Assembly: GCA_002270565.1 (NCBI GenBank)
Contig: NQMI01000041.1
Span: forward strand, 1-64,000
DNA: 64,000 nucleotides
Source: Stenocarpella maydis
Lineage: Eukaryota > Ascomycota > Sordariomycetes > Diaporthales > Diaporthaceae
Direction: 5' to 3'
Part shown: positions 35,220-46,756 of the stretch, piece after piece
How positions within the stretch are numbered: position 1 is the first letter of the stretch
Layout of the letters: every line of letters starts with the position of its first letter
Translations under genes and position numbers: made by a program
Notes under the pieces: generated by a model
The model's database searches: none
What the model saw: the letters and a program-made list of their open reading frames with translations, nothing else
What the model was told of the DNA's origin: nothing

Positions 35220-36537
35220 ATGGGGCAATTCGAACCATTACAGAACGATCTCATCCTCAGGGCTGCAAGAGGCAAGTCGGCATTACGAGGGTGAAAACCC
35301 GACGCGAGCTACAACTGACGTCGTCGATTCACAGGCGAGACGATCGAGCGGCCCCCAGTATGGGTGATGCGCCAAGGTACAGAACCCGCGAATCCCACGC
35401 AGCTACGCTGCCGATGAATAGGCCCCGACCGTATTGGCTGATCCCTTGGACAATATGACCAGCCGGCCGGTACCTCCCCGAATACCACGAGGTCAAGGGC
35501 AACAAGGACTTCTTCGAATGCTGCCGCGACCCGGAGGTCGCCTCGACCTTGACCCTCCAGCCCGTCGAGCGCTTCGCGGGGCTCCTCGACGCCGCCATCA
35601 TCTTCTCGGATATCCTCGTCATACCCCAGGCAATGGGCATGACCGTCGAGATGATCGACAAGAAAGGCCCGAGCTTCCCAGACCCACTCAGGTCGCCCGA
35701 CGACAAGCAGTACGCCGAGGTTCTGCAGCGGCAGGTCGACGTTACCAAGGAGCTTGACTATGTCTACAAGGCCATCACCCTGACGAGAAAGAAGCTGCGG
35801 GGGCGCGTGCCGCTCATTGGCTTCTGTGGCGCGCCATGGACACTGCTCTGCTACATGGTCGAGGGCGGCGGCACCAAGTTGTTCAAGGAGAGCAAGACGT
35901 GGATCTACAAGTACCCAGAGCAGTCAAAGCTGCTGCTACAGAAGATTGCCGAGTTGTGTGTCGATCATCTCGCACGTCAGGTCGAGGCTGGCGCCCAGGT
36001 ATGTCTGAAGGAGACCTTGGCGATTGTTGGCGCAAGCCAACCGCAGCTGACACGTGACTGTAGCTCGTCCAAGTTTTCGACTCGTGGGCCGGTGAGCTCT
36101 CCCCGGCTACGTTCAAGGAGTTCTCTGTGCCATACTTGAATTACATAGCAGAGAACCTGCCAAAGAAGCTGAAGTCCCTGGACCTGGAGCCAGTGCCCAT
36201 GATTGTTTTCCCCAAGGGGGCGTCGTATGCCCTGGACGCAATGTGTGATTCGGATTACGATGTGGTTGGCCTGGACTGGCTCCACGACCCTGCAGATGCA
36301 GCGAAGGTGCGCGGCGACCGGAAAATCGGGTTCCAGGGCAACGCCGACCCGGGCGTCTTGTATGGCTCTCACGAGGCCATAACGAAGACAGTGGGGAACA
36401 TGGTGGAGGGCTTTGGTTGGGCACAGAGAAAGCAGGGCTGGATTGTGAACCTGGGACACGGAATCACCCCGTTCGTCAATCCGGATGATCTGAAGTTCTT
36501 CTTCCAGGAAGTCCACCGGCTGACCCTTGCTGCTTGA
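35220..36537 (+). CDS. hem12: Uroporphyrinogen decarboxylase
   Basis: A cytosolic enzyme of heme synthesis that removes four carboxyl groups from uroporphyrinogen III to give coproporphyrinogen III. Four exons: 35220-35271, 35335-35376, 35463-35998 and 36064-36537, giving 367 residues, the normal family length. The first signature is complete ([17 protein letters not shown], residues 23-39), including the Arg residues that bind substrate. The catalytic aspartate is in FSDIL (Asp81). The second signature [16 protein letters not shown] follows, and FPKGA and NLGHGI complete the barrel. Intron 1 is of the rarer GC-AG class (AG/GCAAGT donor). The gene is convergent with the GNAT gene, with only 130 bp between stops, so the 3' UTRs probably overlap. 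The symbol is by homology to yeast HEM12. Confidence 0.97.
35272..35334 (+). other. GC-AG intron in the URO-D gene
   Basis: The donor is AG/GCAAGT, a perfect match to the consensus of the minor GC-AG class. An ACTGAC branch motif lies about 15 nt before the CACAG acceptor. Splicing gives [18 protein letters not shown], which is required for the conserved N-terminus. Confidence 0.9.
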
Positions 36538-36667
36538 GAATCCGTTTCTCGTGGTGGCACCGGCCCATGTTACATGAAGGTCGAGTAAGAACACTTCGGG
36601 GTAGCTGGCTATTTAGCAAGCGCAATGTACAGACCTAAGACGGCAGCCTACGAAGCCGAATAACACC

Positions 36668-37811
36668 TCACGGTATACTGTCAATATTGATAACGGTCCT
36701 TTGTGGTGACGTCAGTCTAATGCGGAACATCGCCGGCCCAGTCAGGGCTTCAGACACTCACCAGCAGTTCCTCCAACCCTTCTCGCCGCCCAGAGCCTTG
36801 CACACTCCTTGGCTTTGAACGTTATCAATGTGCACATCGGCCGAGCCTGGCACTCAAATCAACATGGCGAAAAAGCCTGTGAAGCTAAACGACACTGCAG
36901 GGTCACTCACCCCAACCGTCGTCACCGAAGCTGTGCTCCCGCAGCACCTTCGTGGCCACGGCCTTGGCCAGTCCCTTCCCGCGGTACGGTTCCTACAACA
37001 GTCAGCACACCCCAGACGAACACTCACACACACGCCTCGTGAACCAGCTCTCCGCCCTCGTGCCTACCTCAACATGCAGCGTCGACAGCGTCCCAGCGAC
37101 CCCAATGAAACCCCACGCGACCAACGCCCCCGCAGCATCCCTGACCCCAACGCTCGGCTCGCTCATGAGCGTCGACTCTACCTTGGGGATATGCGTCCTG
37201 GACGCGATGAGCGGGACGTCCTCGCGCCGGACAACGTCCCACCTCAGCCCGTGCCCGGGCCCGCCCCCGCCCCCCGGCAGCCTCTCCAGCCGGAACAGCC
37301 ACGCGTCGTGCGGGTTCCAGTAGCTGTTCGTGAGGCCCCTCCGCGCGCGGAGCAGCTCGTACGTCGGCTGGTGCAGGCCGCCGACGAGGAACCCGCCAGG
37401 CCCGCGGGCCAGCGCGTGGGCCCCCGTCCGCAGTGCCTCTCCCGCGGCGAGCCCGGCCCGCCGGAGGAGCGCGACGGCAAGGTCCAGGACGAGCTCGACC
37501 TCGTCGCCCGGCAGGGCCGTGGGGTCCGCGGCGTCCTCGAGCGTCGTGTATAGGTACATCTCCGTCTCGGGGCCCCTGGAGAGGTCCAGGTACGCCGCGG
37601 CAAGGTGGTGCCGCTGGCGGTCCCCGCCGCCGGTGCCATCGCTGCTGTTGTCCGCTGCGATGAGGTAGCGCGCGTGCTCGGTTGTGCCCTGCGGGTAGTG
37701 GGTGAACTGTATGCGCCGCAGGACGGGGAGCGATTGCGGCAGGTGGTTTCTGAGCCTGGCGAACTCTGTCTCCGGGACTGGGGGTATTATCTCGGTGACG
37801 GTAGGTGCCAT
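36668..37811 (-). CDS. GNAT-family N-acetyltransferase (FR47-like)
   Basis: Predicted acetyl-CoA-dependent acyltransferase of 313 residues; substrate unknown. Exons on the minus strand: 37811-37068, 36992-36911, 36846-36762 and 36698-36668. Exon 1 holds the variable N-terminal half and ends in TLSTLHVE. Exon 2 starts EPYRGKGLAKAV, the R-G-x-G-L/A acetyl-CoA pyrophosphate-binding loop (residues about 249-260). Exon 3 gives ADVHIDNVQSQGVCKALGG, a C-terminal pattern shared by fungal GNATs of this group, and exon 4 ends WTVINIDSIP. Without the three downstream exons the frame would stop after 269 residues and lack the cofactor loop. Introns 1-3 (75, 64 and 63 nt) have GT..AG ends. The last acceptor (AAAG) is the least certain, but a CTGAC branch motif precedes it. 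Confidence 0.88.
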
Positions 37812-38301
37812 GTTGGGGAGGCGGCTTGGGTACTAGCCTCTATATAATACACGCTCGACGGGATCTCACCAAAAATAAATTGATCTTCACAAGGTCACCA
37901 CAAATGATCCGAAGGCAATGTGCTCGGGCCTAGAAGTGCGTTGCACTTTTGTGGCGGCCAAGAGCTTACCGATGACTCATTTCATCAAAGACGTAGTGTA
38001 GAATAATTACTTCTCCCATTTACCCGATTGTGATACCTGCAGCAGCCTTCCGGACCCTTGCGAGAACATCCGCATCGGCCAACATCAACGACCAACCCTG
38101 TTTTGTCATTCATCATTAATCTCCCAAAACGCCAAACCTGCCAGTATGGGTATACGAAAACCTCATCGTCGTCTCCGATAGTAATCTTCTTGGTCTCTTC
38201 TTTTCCCGCATCCGCCCAGCGCAATTCATTTCTCGAATTATCTGCCCCGCAAGCCCCCCCGCGCCGGCCCACCATCACCACCGACTTCAGGGTCTGGTGG
38301 T
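37812..38301. other. Spacer between the GNAT and DUF3602 genes
   Basis: 490 bp containing the presumed promoter of the GNAT gene and the 3' UTR of the DUF3602 gene, both on the minus strand. AT-rich near 37860-37990. No coding frame is seen. Confidence 0.5.
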
Positions 38302-39064
38302 CTACTGCTTGTCCTTCTTGCCGAAGAACATGGCCTTGGCCTTGTCCCCTAGGCTCTCCCCCTTGTCCTCGACTGCACTGTCGTTCGCGGCGTGCTTGGC
38401 CTGCTCGGCCTCCTCTCCCTTGAACACATTGCCAGCGCCCTGGAACCACGTATTAGTAAATGCGATGATACGAAACGGTGCATATTATAGCATGTCCTGC
38501 AGCGACAGAAAGGTCATATATGAGACATGCTGGACCAGACTTACACCACGGCCGGCGTGCTGGGCGCCCTGGCTCTCGCGGCGGACAACACTAAAGAGCA
38601 ATTTTTTTTTGTCAGCATCGAGTTGAACAGACCTGGCGGCGGCACGCGGGGAGAACCTACGGCTCAACGTCCTGGCGCGCACGAGTTTCAACGGGGTCGG
38701 TATTGGCTGCCATGTTGCCAGCTCCCTGGAACATAATGACTTAGCAATTGTTTCGCTGGAAGCAGCCGGATTGCACCTACACCCCTGCCGGTGGTCACCA
38801 GGTTCGTCTTCAGCGTGGGCGTCTGGAGGTCGGCGGGTTGGATCTTTGGGCTCTTGGCCGAGTCGACAAAGTTGCCGGCGCCCTACGCAACTTCGAGTCA
38901 ATCGAGTGTTGGTTTCAGTGTTATTCCAACACAGATCGAACCCAGGATAGATGGTCGACTTTTTTCAATGCGTCCTTGAGGCCTGGGAGTAGGCAAGAAG
39001 TGGGCGACGAGCGCTAGGGTTTACTCACACCCCGGCCGCTGGAAGAGTATTGTCCTCCGCTCAT
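38302..39064 (-). CDS. Small DUF3602 (Par32-like) GRG/GAGN-repeat protein
   Basis: A 128-residue protein built from repeats of the motif GRGGAGN, the hallmark of the fungal DUF3602 family. Its best-known member is yeast Par32, linked to TOR/nitrogen signalling and ammonium transport. Exons on the minus strand: 39064-39029, 38882-38781, 38725-38661, 38590-38545 and 38439-38302. The motif occurs at three exon junctions (GRG then GAGNF, GAGNM, GAGNV), each cut by a phase-0 intron between GRG and GAGN. Exon 2 (34 codons) and exons 3+4 (37 codons) are therefore complete GAGN...GRG modules. The C-terminus is Lys/Glu-rich and ends in AMFFGKKDKQ. The protein is hydrophilic and probably disordered. 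No single open frame covers it, so it is easily missed. Function here is inferred only from the family. Confidence 0.9.
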
Positions 39065-42059
39065 TGCGATTTCGTTGGTGGTAGAATGGGCGTGTTTTGG
39101 TCGTCGTATACGCGGTGAGAGACGTGCGAGAACCGTAAAAGGCGTGTGGTATAACAGTCTTTACTGGGCCGTGAAGTTGTTTTGGAAGGTGAGGCAGACA
39201 GAGGTGAGGTTGGCACGACAGTAGGTTTCTGGCGTCGGGCGTACTCGACAGGAACAGAGATAAGCGAAACGGAAAAAGGGGGGGGGGGGAAGAGACGACG
39301 GCCGGCGGCTAGAAACAAGAGGGCGGACAAGGGGGAGGCAAAAAGCAGGTGAAATGTGGAATGTGGAAAGATGTTGATAGACGGACGCACAGTACCTGCG
39401 TATGCTGTGCTGTCATCTGCCTGCACAGCATGTCAAAACCTCAAACCTTGAAACTCTTCCCTGCCATCACCTGCCTGTACACATGCCGAAACAATCCCAT
39501 ACTTGGGTACAGTTTGCCTCCCGTCGCTCATGTCCTGCCACAAAAGGCTTACCGGCTGGCTCTGCCGCTTCCTTGTCCCGCCAGCCCATCCAGGCCATCC
39601 AACAGGTTTCCGTCCCGCGCCACTAGCCTCTGCCCAGGGCTGTCCCTCGCACCAGTTTGACATTTCTCTGCTCGTGCTCGAGTGGCGACTGAACGCGAAA
39701 CACTCGCCCCCAAGTCCCCAGGTACCCAATCGCCCACGGTAGTACGAACTTGTGTGTCGTCGCAGCCTCATCCCGAACTGAATAGCGTGTCCAATTAGCC
39801 TCACCAGCTGCTCCCCGTGGGTCCTTTGGGTCCTCCACTGCTCGGCCTATCCAGTCAGTACATGGCCTCTGCCACCGGCTGGCCGTCGTGTGGAGGTCCT
39901 TGGAGGTCTGGGATATCATGGGGGTATGATGGGATGCAGCGCCTCTTGGCTTGGTCGAAAGTCTCGGCGACTCCCCTAGGAACTAGCATGACGCGCCTCC
40001 GCGCCTCCGGGACCACCTGCTTGGTGTATTCTTGCGACCCCCGGTCCGGTCCCGCATATTGAGCTCCCTATTCATCTCTAGCCCGGGGGAAGGGTGTCCT
40101 GCTGGTGTGTGCGTTGAACATTCGATTTCGTTTCCTCCTTTGTGCCTCCTGCGGCTATCGCCGAGCGAGATTCGGGTTGAAGGTGGGCCTGTGTGAGGTG
40201 GGTTATTTGCGTGCTGTCCCACCAACGCGTGGCTAGTCAGCCCCAGGACGGTGTCTTCCTCCCTCAAATGAGCTGGCTATCGCATGTTTCCTGAGAGAAG
40301 CCGTCTTGTTGATGGGTAGTGCAGGGTTGCACCTAATTCTTGGCCTGTGGAGCTGTTACCGCGAGGATGGCCCTGTTTGCGCCGGCCGCATTGGAGCTCT
40401 GATGGTTGTCACCTGCACGTCTTCATTTCCGCCCCTCTGGGGATATAGAATGGCCTCGCCTCCACTAGTACTCCAAGCCGCACGATGTCACCAGTGAGTT
40501 AATTCTTAGCGCAACGGCTTGGCCTTGTTCATCTTCGGCCTGGTGTCCCCCTGGGCATATTTTCGTGAATTCCACGGCCACCAAGGTAGGGAGGGCCGGC
40601 CCATGTCTCGAAAGCTGAGTCGTCTTGAATCCTTGCTGAGGTCCGTCTCGGCGCTCGTCGTTTTAGCCGGGCTCGCTCCGTCTTAGACCACCTCGCCGGG
40701 GCTCCCCATCGAGCTATGAATGGACCAGAACCTGGCACTCTGAGGATGGCGACGAAAGGTCGCCCCAGTCCTCAGCAACCTGTTTCTTGGGCGAGGTGTT
40801 CTTCCTCGCATCGCTGCGTCTCGATGGTCATGCGGTGCGTGCGGCAGCGCCTCAGCCCGCGACAGGGCTGCCAAACTGGTCTTCTTGGATCCAGAATAGG
40901 GTCTATCTTCTTCATTGTCGTCGTTTGGGTGACCAGCAGGTTAGGAACGTCGGCCCCTTTGGACCGCTGACGTTCCAAGTCGCTGGCCACTGCAGTGTGC
41001 TTCGCGTATCAAGGAGACTGCAGTGCCGTCTTCCTCGAGTGCCTTGGCGTCGTCAGAGGGAGGCGTTGAGACTTCGCCGACGGCAAAGCCACGCTCGTAC
41101 GCTTGTAGCGAGCCAGTCCAGCTCCGCAGCTGTCCTCGGCGTGATAGCGGCCCAGGAACCATCACGCGAGCCTGCAACTAGATCTGACAGTATCACAGAT
41201 GAGGCCAAGGAAATAGGCAGACAAGACTTTTGCTCAGCCGACGGAGTGCGGCGCGTGGAATTCAGCGCGCCGAACGCGAAAGGTGACGTGATGAGAATGG
41301 GAGATTTTGGCAGGAAATCAAAAACTCAACAGCTCATAAAGGTGTGTTGGTTGATTGAGGTAGAGGGGAGGGGTGGGGGGTCGCCTGTTATCTACCACAG
41401 CACCAGAGCCCTTGATCTGGCGGCCATGGCGTGGACCTCGGGGAAGTGGTCACCACCGGGGGTGGGCATGAACATCCAGGTGGACAGTCTCCAAGGCGCC
41501 CCAGTGAGAAGGTGGAGGATAAGAGAACACAGGACCAAGCAATGAGGAGAAGAGTGTGATCATAATAAGACGTGGCCTCGCCCTTCCGAACAGTTGCTGC
41601 TGCTTACATATCTAATCCATCAGTCGTGGGCCGTTCGGAAGCTTCGGATGCCATGCAAACTCCGTACATATTCCAACCATGGTGAACCACTCACAAATCC
41701 GGGATTTGTTTTAGATCTCTCCACGGTCCACGCGCTTGCACCCGAGGCGGAGACAACGAACCCTCACTTACATGATTGTTACATCCAGGGGGCCAAGACC
41801 GGGCCCCTGGTCCCTCCTAGGCTGGTCAGGATCCGAAGGCCCAGTCCTGTTTTGTGTGGTGGTGTACTGGACATGAGCATTGTTGGAGTTCCACGGCCAT
41901 TGCACACTGAGGCAATGGGGCCAGGGCTTGCCCTGTTGTGCTCCTGATTTTGGTACCTCGAGTCTATTCGTTTCCTTTTTTGACTGCTGCTAAGTAATTA
42001 GAGTGACCTGTATCTCTTTTCCTCGCTCACACGTTCCCGCATGGCTACCCCGCCCCCCT
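39065..42059. other. 3-kb region without a supported gene
   Basis: Frames of up to 252 codons exist (for example 40787-41545, plus strand), but they have no domain, a basic low-quality composition and heavily used antisense frames. A 12-G homopolymer lies at 39278-39289. The part next to 39064 should hold the promoter and leader of the DUF3602 gene. The rest could contain an untranslated RNA, but nothing in the sequence shows it. Confidence 0.45.
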
Positions 42060-43103
42060 TTACGCCGAGACCTTTGCGCTGAACTTCCCTGCTGCCGTAT
42101 CAAAGAGGCTGCTCTTCTCCTCGAGGTCTTTTAGGTGCGCGTGCTCGGGCGCTACCTTCTTCAGGGACGCCTTCAGCTCCTCGGTGTCCTTGCCGATGAG
42201 CCCCTGCAGCACTAGCGAGTTGGCGATCGCCTCCGCGTTGCCCGGGTCCTTCTTGATCGCCTGGTCCAGCGCGGACTGCGCCTCTTCTGTCCTTCCCAAG
42301 TGCAGCTCTGCGACTGCCTGTGCGACAAGTGTTTGCACCGAGGAGGTAGATGGTGCTTGCGCGAGTTCTTCGAAGACGTAGAATGCCTGTTGGTACTTTT
42401 CGCCGCCCTGGAAAGCAGATGCGATACAAGTCAGCTCCTTTGGTCCATGCGTGATATCACCGGCGTAGAAATAGAAGCTCGTACCAGCCTCAGTCCGACC
42501 CAGGACTCTGCCAAGTTCACCAGGATGCTGTCTTGCGCCCACCGCCTCGCGGCAGTGACCTCCTTGAGCGCCAGGTCGTTGCGGTTCTGTTGCAGGTGGA
42601 TCTGTACGATCAGGGCGACGGCGTCAACTGTGTAGCATACCAACGTCAGCTTCTCCGGGTTCGTCCACCAGTCGCTACTAGCAAGAGGACTCACGGTTCC
42701 CCTGATGCCGTCCCAACAGCTGCAGCGCCTCATCCGCCTTGCCCGCGCCCGCGAGCACTATGGCCCCTACGACCTGCACGATGGCATTCTCGGCGACGGC
42801 ATCTCCGCCATCAGCCAGGAGCTTCTCGATCGACTCGGCCGCGGCGTCCTCCTTGCCCAGGCTCAGTTCCGCCAGCGCCCCGACGGCTGCCAGCTCAGGC
42901 TCCTTGGCACCAGAGACCTCGCTGAGCACTTCCTTGCCCTGGCCCAGCGCGATCCGGGCGCGCAGCTGGAGGACCCTCGCCGGAAGGTGGTTCTCGGCAG
43001 AGAATGAGGATGGGTCGAAGTCGTCGAGTACGGACTGGTATTGGTACTGGTGGAATGCGGTGTGGATGTTGATTAGTTCACCTTCAGATGAGTAGGGATC
43101 CAT
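42060..43103 (-). CDS. sec28: Coatomer (COPI) subunit epsilon
   Basis: The epsilon subunit stabilises alpha-COP in the COPI coat that returns proteins from Golgi to ER. Three exons on the minus strand: 43103-42695, 42627-42485 and 42407-42060, giving 299 residues, normal for the family. The protein is a run of TPR-like helical hairpins, starting MDPYSSEGELINIHTAFHQY. The core matches the family: VALIVQIHLQQNRNDLALKE, ARRWAQDSILVNLAESWVG, then GGEKYQQAFYVFEELAQ across the second junction. The C-terminus PEHAHLKDLEEKSSLFD is also typical. Splice sites are GTGAGT/CACAG and GTACGA/CCAG with a CTGAC branch motif in intron 1. It lies on the same strand as the Osh3-like gene, another Golgi/ER-contact factor, but 500 bp apart and with no sign of co-regulation. 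Confidence 0.95.
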
Positions 43104-43608
43104 CTTGGTGGTGGCGTTTTGGTGAAAGAGGCTTTTTCAATCGCAACCAAAAAAATCCTTGTGCACAACTTCGGGGCGATAAATGAGGGAAATGGGTAGG
43201 AGGGAGTGTGAAGAAGAGTGTGATTGTGGAATTGGTCAACTTGGATTTAAGTGGCAGCTTCACAAGGCAATGAGGCCATTTGTAGACTACCACAGCTATA
43301 CGGATAAGGAGACAACGCGATAAGTGCACGGGCCAATTCGACAGGGGTGCCCTTCGGTATATACATAGTATTGCACCAGTGATAAATCATGGCTGAAGCA
43401 TTCAAGACGCTACACGGAGACAGGCTTAGATGCAAGTATTAAGCTACTGCATGATTGAAAACCCGGTCTCTGTACAACATGTCTTCTACTGACAGGCTAG
43501 TATGCGATCAGTCGTAGATGCGCTCAGAGAAGCATCAATAAATTGACCGCTAGAGAAACAATGCAAAGATATGGCCCCGCGCTTGCCCAAAAGCCCATGG
43601 CTGAGGAC
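43104..43608. other. Spacer between sec28 and the Osh3-like gene
   Basis: 505 bp holding the promoter of the coatomer gene and the 3' UTR of the next minus-strand gene. Nothing else is recognised. Confidence 0.5.
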
Positions 43609-46600
43609 TCACACGTCGAAGATATTTTCCACGCCCGCCCACTGGCCCTTGGCCCTCTCCTCCCAGTACCCGTCCTTGCCGCCCTTGAGCTTCCACACCT
43701 CCTCGCCATCCCCGACGGTCGCGACCTTGGTGAACCACCTAGGCTTGTGCTCGATACCGTTCTCCTCTAGCACCCTCCTGCGCGACCTCTGGCCCTCCTC
43801 GAGCTTGACCTTCCAGCTCTCGGCATCGTCCAGCTTGCCGTCCTCAGCGAGCCTCTGGTCCGGCCTGAGCCTCGTGTCCGTCGGCGGCAGCTTGCCTTGC
43901 TCCAGCGGCGTGATCTCGTTGAGGCTCGCCGCGAAGGTCGTCATGCCGTATGTATTTGCTGAGTTCTCCACCAGGCTTCCGACGCGCCAGATCTCGCCAC
44001 CAGCAGCCTTGCCAGCCTCCACCCTCCTCAGGGAGTTTGTCCACGTGCCCGTAAGCGACAGGCCGGTGTGCGTACCGGATGCGTCGTACGTCTCGACCTG
44101 GACGTCCTCGCTTCGCCCGCCGAACATGCCCTTCGAGCGGAACTCGACAACGGCCTTGGCACCGGTCCCTTCGTTGATGACATGCATGTCATTCCCGACG
44201 GGCTCCACATACTTTTCGCCCATGACGACGTTCCTGAGGAACACCGTCGCGATGTTCCAACTGTACCGCTCCTCGGTTCCGTCAGGCAACCTCAGCACCA
44301 CGCGCACGCGGCCCTCGGTGGTGATCTCGGCAGACTTGCCCCAGAACTTCTGGGTGGGTGCAGGACTCTGCGTGAAAGACCAGAGCGCCGAGTCAGCCTG
44401 CATCGCCAGGCGGACGGGCCGGTGCGTGACCTTTTCAACAATCAGTCTCAGCCCACCGGGCACTTCGTTCTCGCCGCGGACGAGCTCGAAGGTTTCGCCC
44501 AGAAGTGGGTTGAATGGCTTGCGAATGGAACGCTCCTTGCCGCGACTGCCGCTGAACTGGGAGACGGCGAAAGCAGTGACGTATAGAAGACGCTCGTTCG
44601 GCTGGGGCTGTTTCGTTGCCTGATCAAGCAGATTCGCGTATTCTAATTGCTCAGCAACACGCTGGAGCAGTGATGTGGGCTCGTTGGCGGAGACTGGCAT
44701 GCTGATTGTTGAAAGATCCTTGCCCACGTTCTTGCGCACAAAGGCTATCAGGCTGGGCGGCATGACCTTGGTCGGAGGGATAGTCTTGCGTCGCGTAACT
44801 TGATCCGTTATAGGCAGTGGTGTTAGCGACTTCGGCTTGCTGGGGAAGCAGTCATCATGTTGTTCTGCGCGGCCGGCAACGTCCTCGTTTCCATCAACGC
44901 TGGAAACAGACGAAGCATCGTGTACTTCAGCCTCGTCCACCTCCGATGCAGGAGTCTCCTCTTCGCTCTGGTGATCAATCACAAGGAGTTGAGACCGGTC
45001 TCCAGCCTCTTCAGCATCAAAAAACTCATCCGACGTGGTAGACTCCATGCTAACCCGGGAGACAGCAGACTGAGCTGCTGGCAACCGTCGACGCTTGCTG
45101 TTTGACAGCAGGTTAGAGAACTCTGACACGACCGCGTCAAGGTCTGCCAGCAAGGCATTACAGTGTTCTGCCGTTGTAGTCTCATCCTGGACAGGCTTCG
45201 ATTTTCTCTTCTCCTCTTTGCTCGTCCCGTTAGGTGGAACAGCCGCAGCAGCACTGTTTGGGCTCGGGACCGCCAACGCTGAAGAAACTGATGGTTGCAT
45301 TCCCGGCGCGACGGAGGCGCTAGATTTCCTCTTCCAGAATGGCTTCCTGTCTGGCATAGGGGTAAAGTAGTCACCCTCCTCCGATACAGTCGAGGTCCCG
45401 GGAGAGAGATGGGACGAAGGTGGTCGAGGGCCGTGTGCGGGCTTTTGAGTGGCCATGTCCTTAACAAGCCGTCGGAGGGCATCGCGTGACCCAACGATAC
45501 GACTGACCAATGCTTCCACCTGCTGCCATTCTCGGTCCTCCTCCTCCTGGTTGTTCGGCGCGGCGAGCAGGGAGCGTCGCGCCACCTGTCTCTTGACTGG
45601 CTCGGGCTCCAGGAATGATGGATCCAGGCCCCGGGCGATCCGGCTCGACTTTTCCAGTGCTTTGGCCCATTCGGTGAAGTCGCGATCGTTGGAGGCCCTG
45701 AGGTGCCAAATCTCGGCGCCAGAATCAATGCTTATCTCCCGCCTCGTCTCGTCTGCGGCAATGGCTGCCAGGCTCAGCGGAATGGCTCCTCTGAGCGCGG
45801 ATGAGTTCCGGGTGTGGTAGTAGGAAAGCGTGCAGGTCGCATAGTCGAGCGAAAAGAACCTCCTCGCGTAGCCCTGGCCCTTCTTGCGCCTCCTCTTCAG
45901 GAGTGAGCCGGTGTGATAATTCCCCGAGGTCAAGGACATGCCAGCCTCGCTTCGCGCGTTGGAGGTGGCCCTGCCCCTCGTCTTTTGGCTGTGGAGACTG
46001 TCCACGGACTCGCCAGCACTGGCCCTCAGGCTCGGACTCGGGCCGCCCTTGTTTGGCAGGCTCGTTCTGCTGGCGCTCGCACTGTTGCCGGCCTGCAGGT
46101 TGGGCAAGTTACGCGCAGTCTGCGGAGGGGCGCCGGTGGGGTACGTCAGCAGCACGAAGGTGGCGGTCTTGGAGGTTTGTTTCGAGAAGGTGTTGTCGAA
46201 TATGAGGCCGTACATGCCGCCATCTTCGTCCTCCACGTCCCATGTGCCCATGGATACCTTGTCCGCCTCACATTTCCCATGCCAGTGTACAACCCTGAAG
46301 CCCTTTTTTGTTAATTGTTCCTGAGCATTGCTCGAGTCCTTCTTTGCGAAGACGCCTTTCTTGCCGCTCTCGGAGGTGCCATCGAGGGCGTCAGTCGCCT
46401 CCTCGGACTGGTTGACGGTGAGGTTGGTGCTGCCGCTGCCGGGGTGCTTGACAATCCCAAAGTTGCTGTAGTTGACACGAGATTTATCAGCATCGTGTTG
46501 CTGGGCCAGGAGGACAAGCAAGAAGAAGCGGTGCCCGGGGCGGCAGACTCACATGGACTTCTTGTGCGGCTGGACACTCCATGAGATTGTGTGGCCCTCG

Positions 46601-46756
46601 TCTACCTTGACCCATCGGACAATGTACGACTGCGGCAAGAGGTCAAGGAGTCAGCGTCGTGTCTTCGCAGCGGCGAGGTGGTACCTGGGAGGAGCGGGAT
46701 GCCTCAGACGCGCAACGCACCTTGGAGTGAATCTCTAGCTGCTCGATACCGGCCAT
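43609..46756 (-). CDS. osh3: Osh3-type oxysterol-binding protein (GOLD-PH-FFAT-ORD)
   Basis: A lipid-transfer protein expected at ER-plasma-membrane contacts. Three exons on the minus strand: 46756-46721, 46629-46553 and 46465-43609, giving 989 residues. The tiny first exons encode MAGIEQLEIHSK and SYIVRWVKVDEGHTISWSVQ, the start of the N-terminal GOLD domain, and splice in frame to NFGIVKHPG. A PH domain spans about 222-318 (GSLLKRRRKKGQGYARRFF...EWAKALEKS). An FFAT motif for binding ER VAP proteins is at 518-524 (EFFDAEE). The sterol/PI4P-binding ORD runs from about 600 to 985, with FNPLLGETFE near 689. The OSBP signature, normally EQVSHHPP, is EKVTHRPV here (715-722), so the second histidine is arginine. 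This domain order is the one seen in yeast Osh3. Confidence 0.94.

Noticed and set aside
40787..41545. 252-codon plus-strand frame in the 3-kb spacer
   Set aside because: Basic, repetitive composition, no domain, no true ATG context and equally long antisense frames; typical of chance frames in GC-rich DNA.
43571..44623. 350-codon plus-strand frame opposite the Osh3-like gene
   Set aside because: Antisense shadow of the ORD-coding exon; the minus strand has all family motifs.
42060..46756. SEC28 and Osh3-like genes as a functional trafficking cluster
   Set aside because: They are neighbours on the same strand but separated by 500 bp with separate promoters; both are housekeeping genes and nothing in the sequence shows co-regulation.
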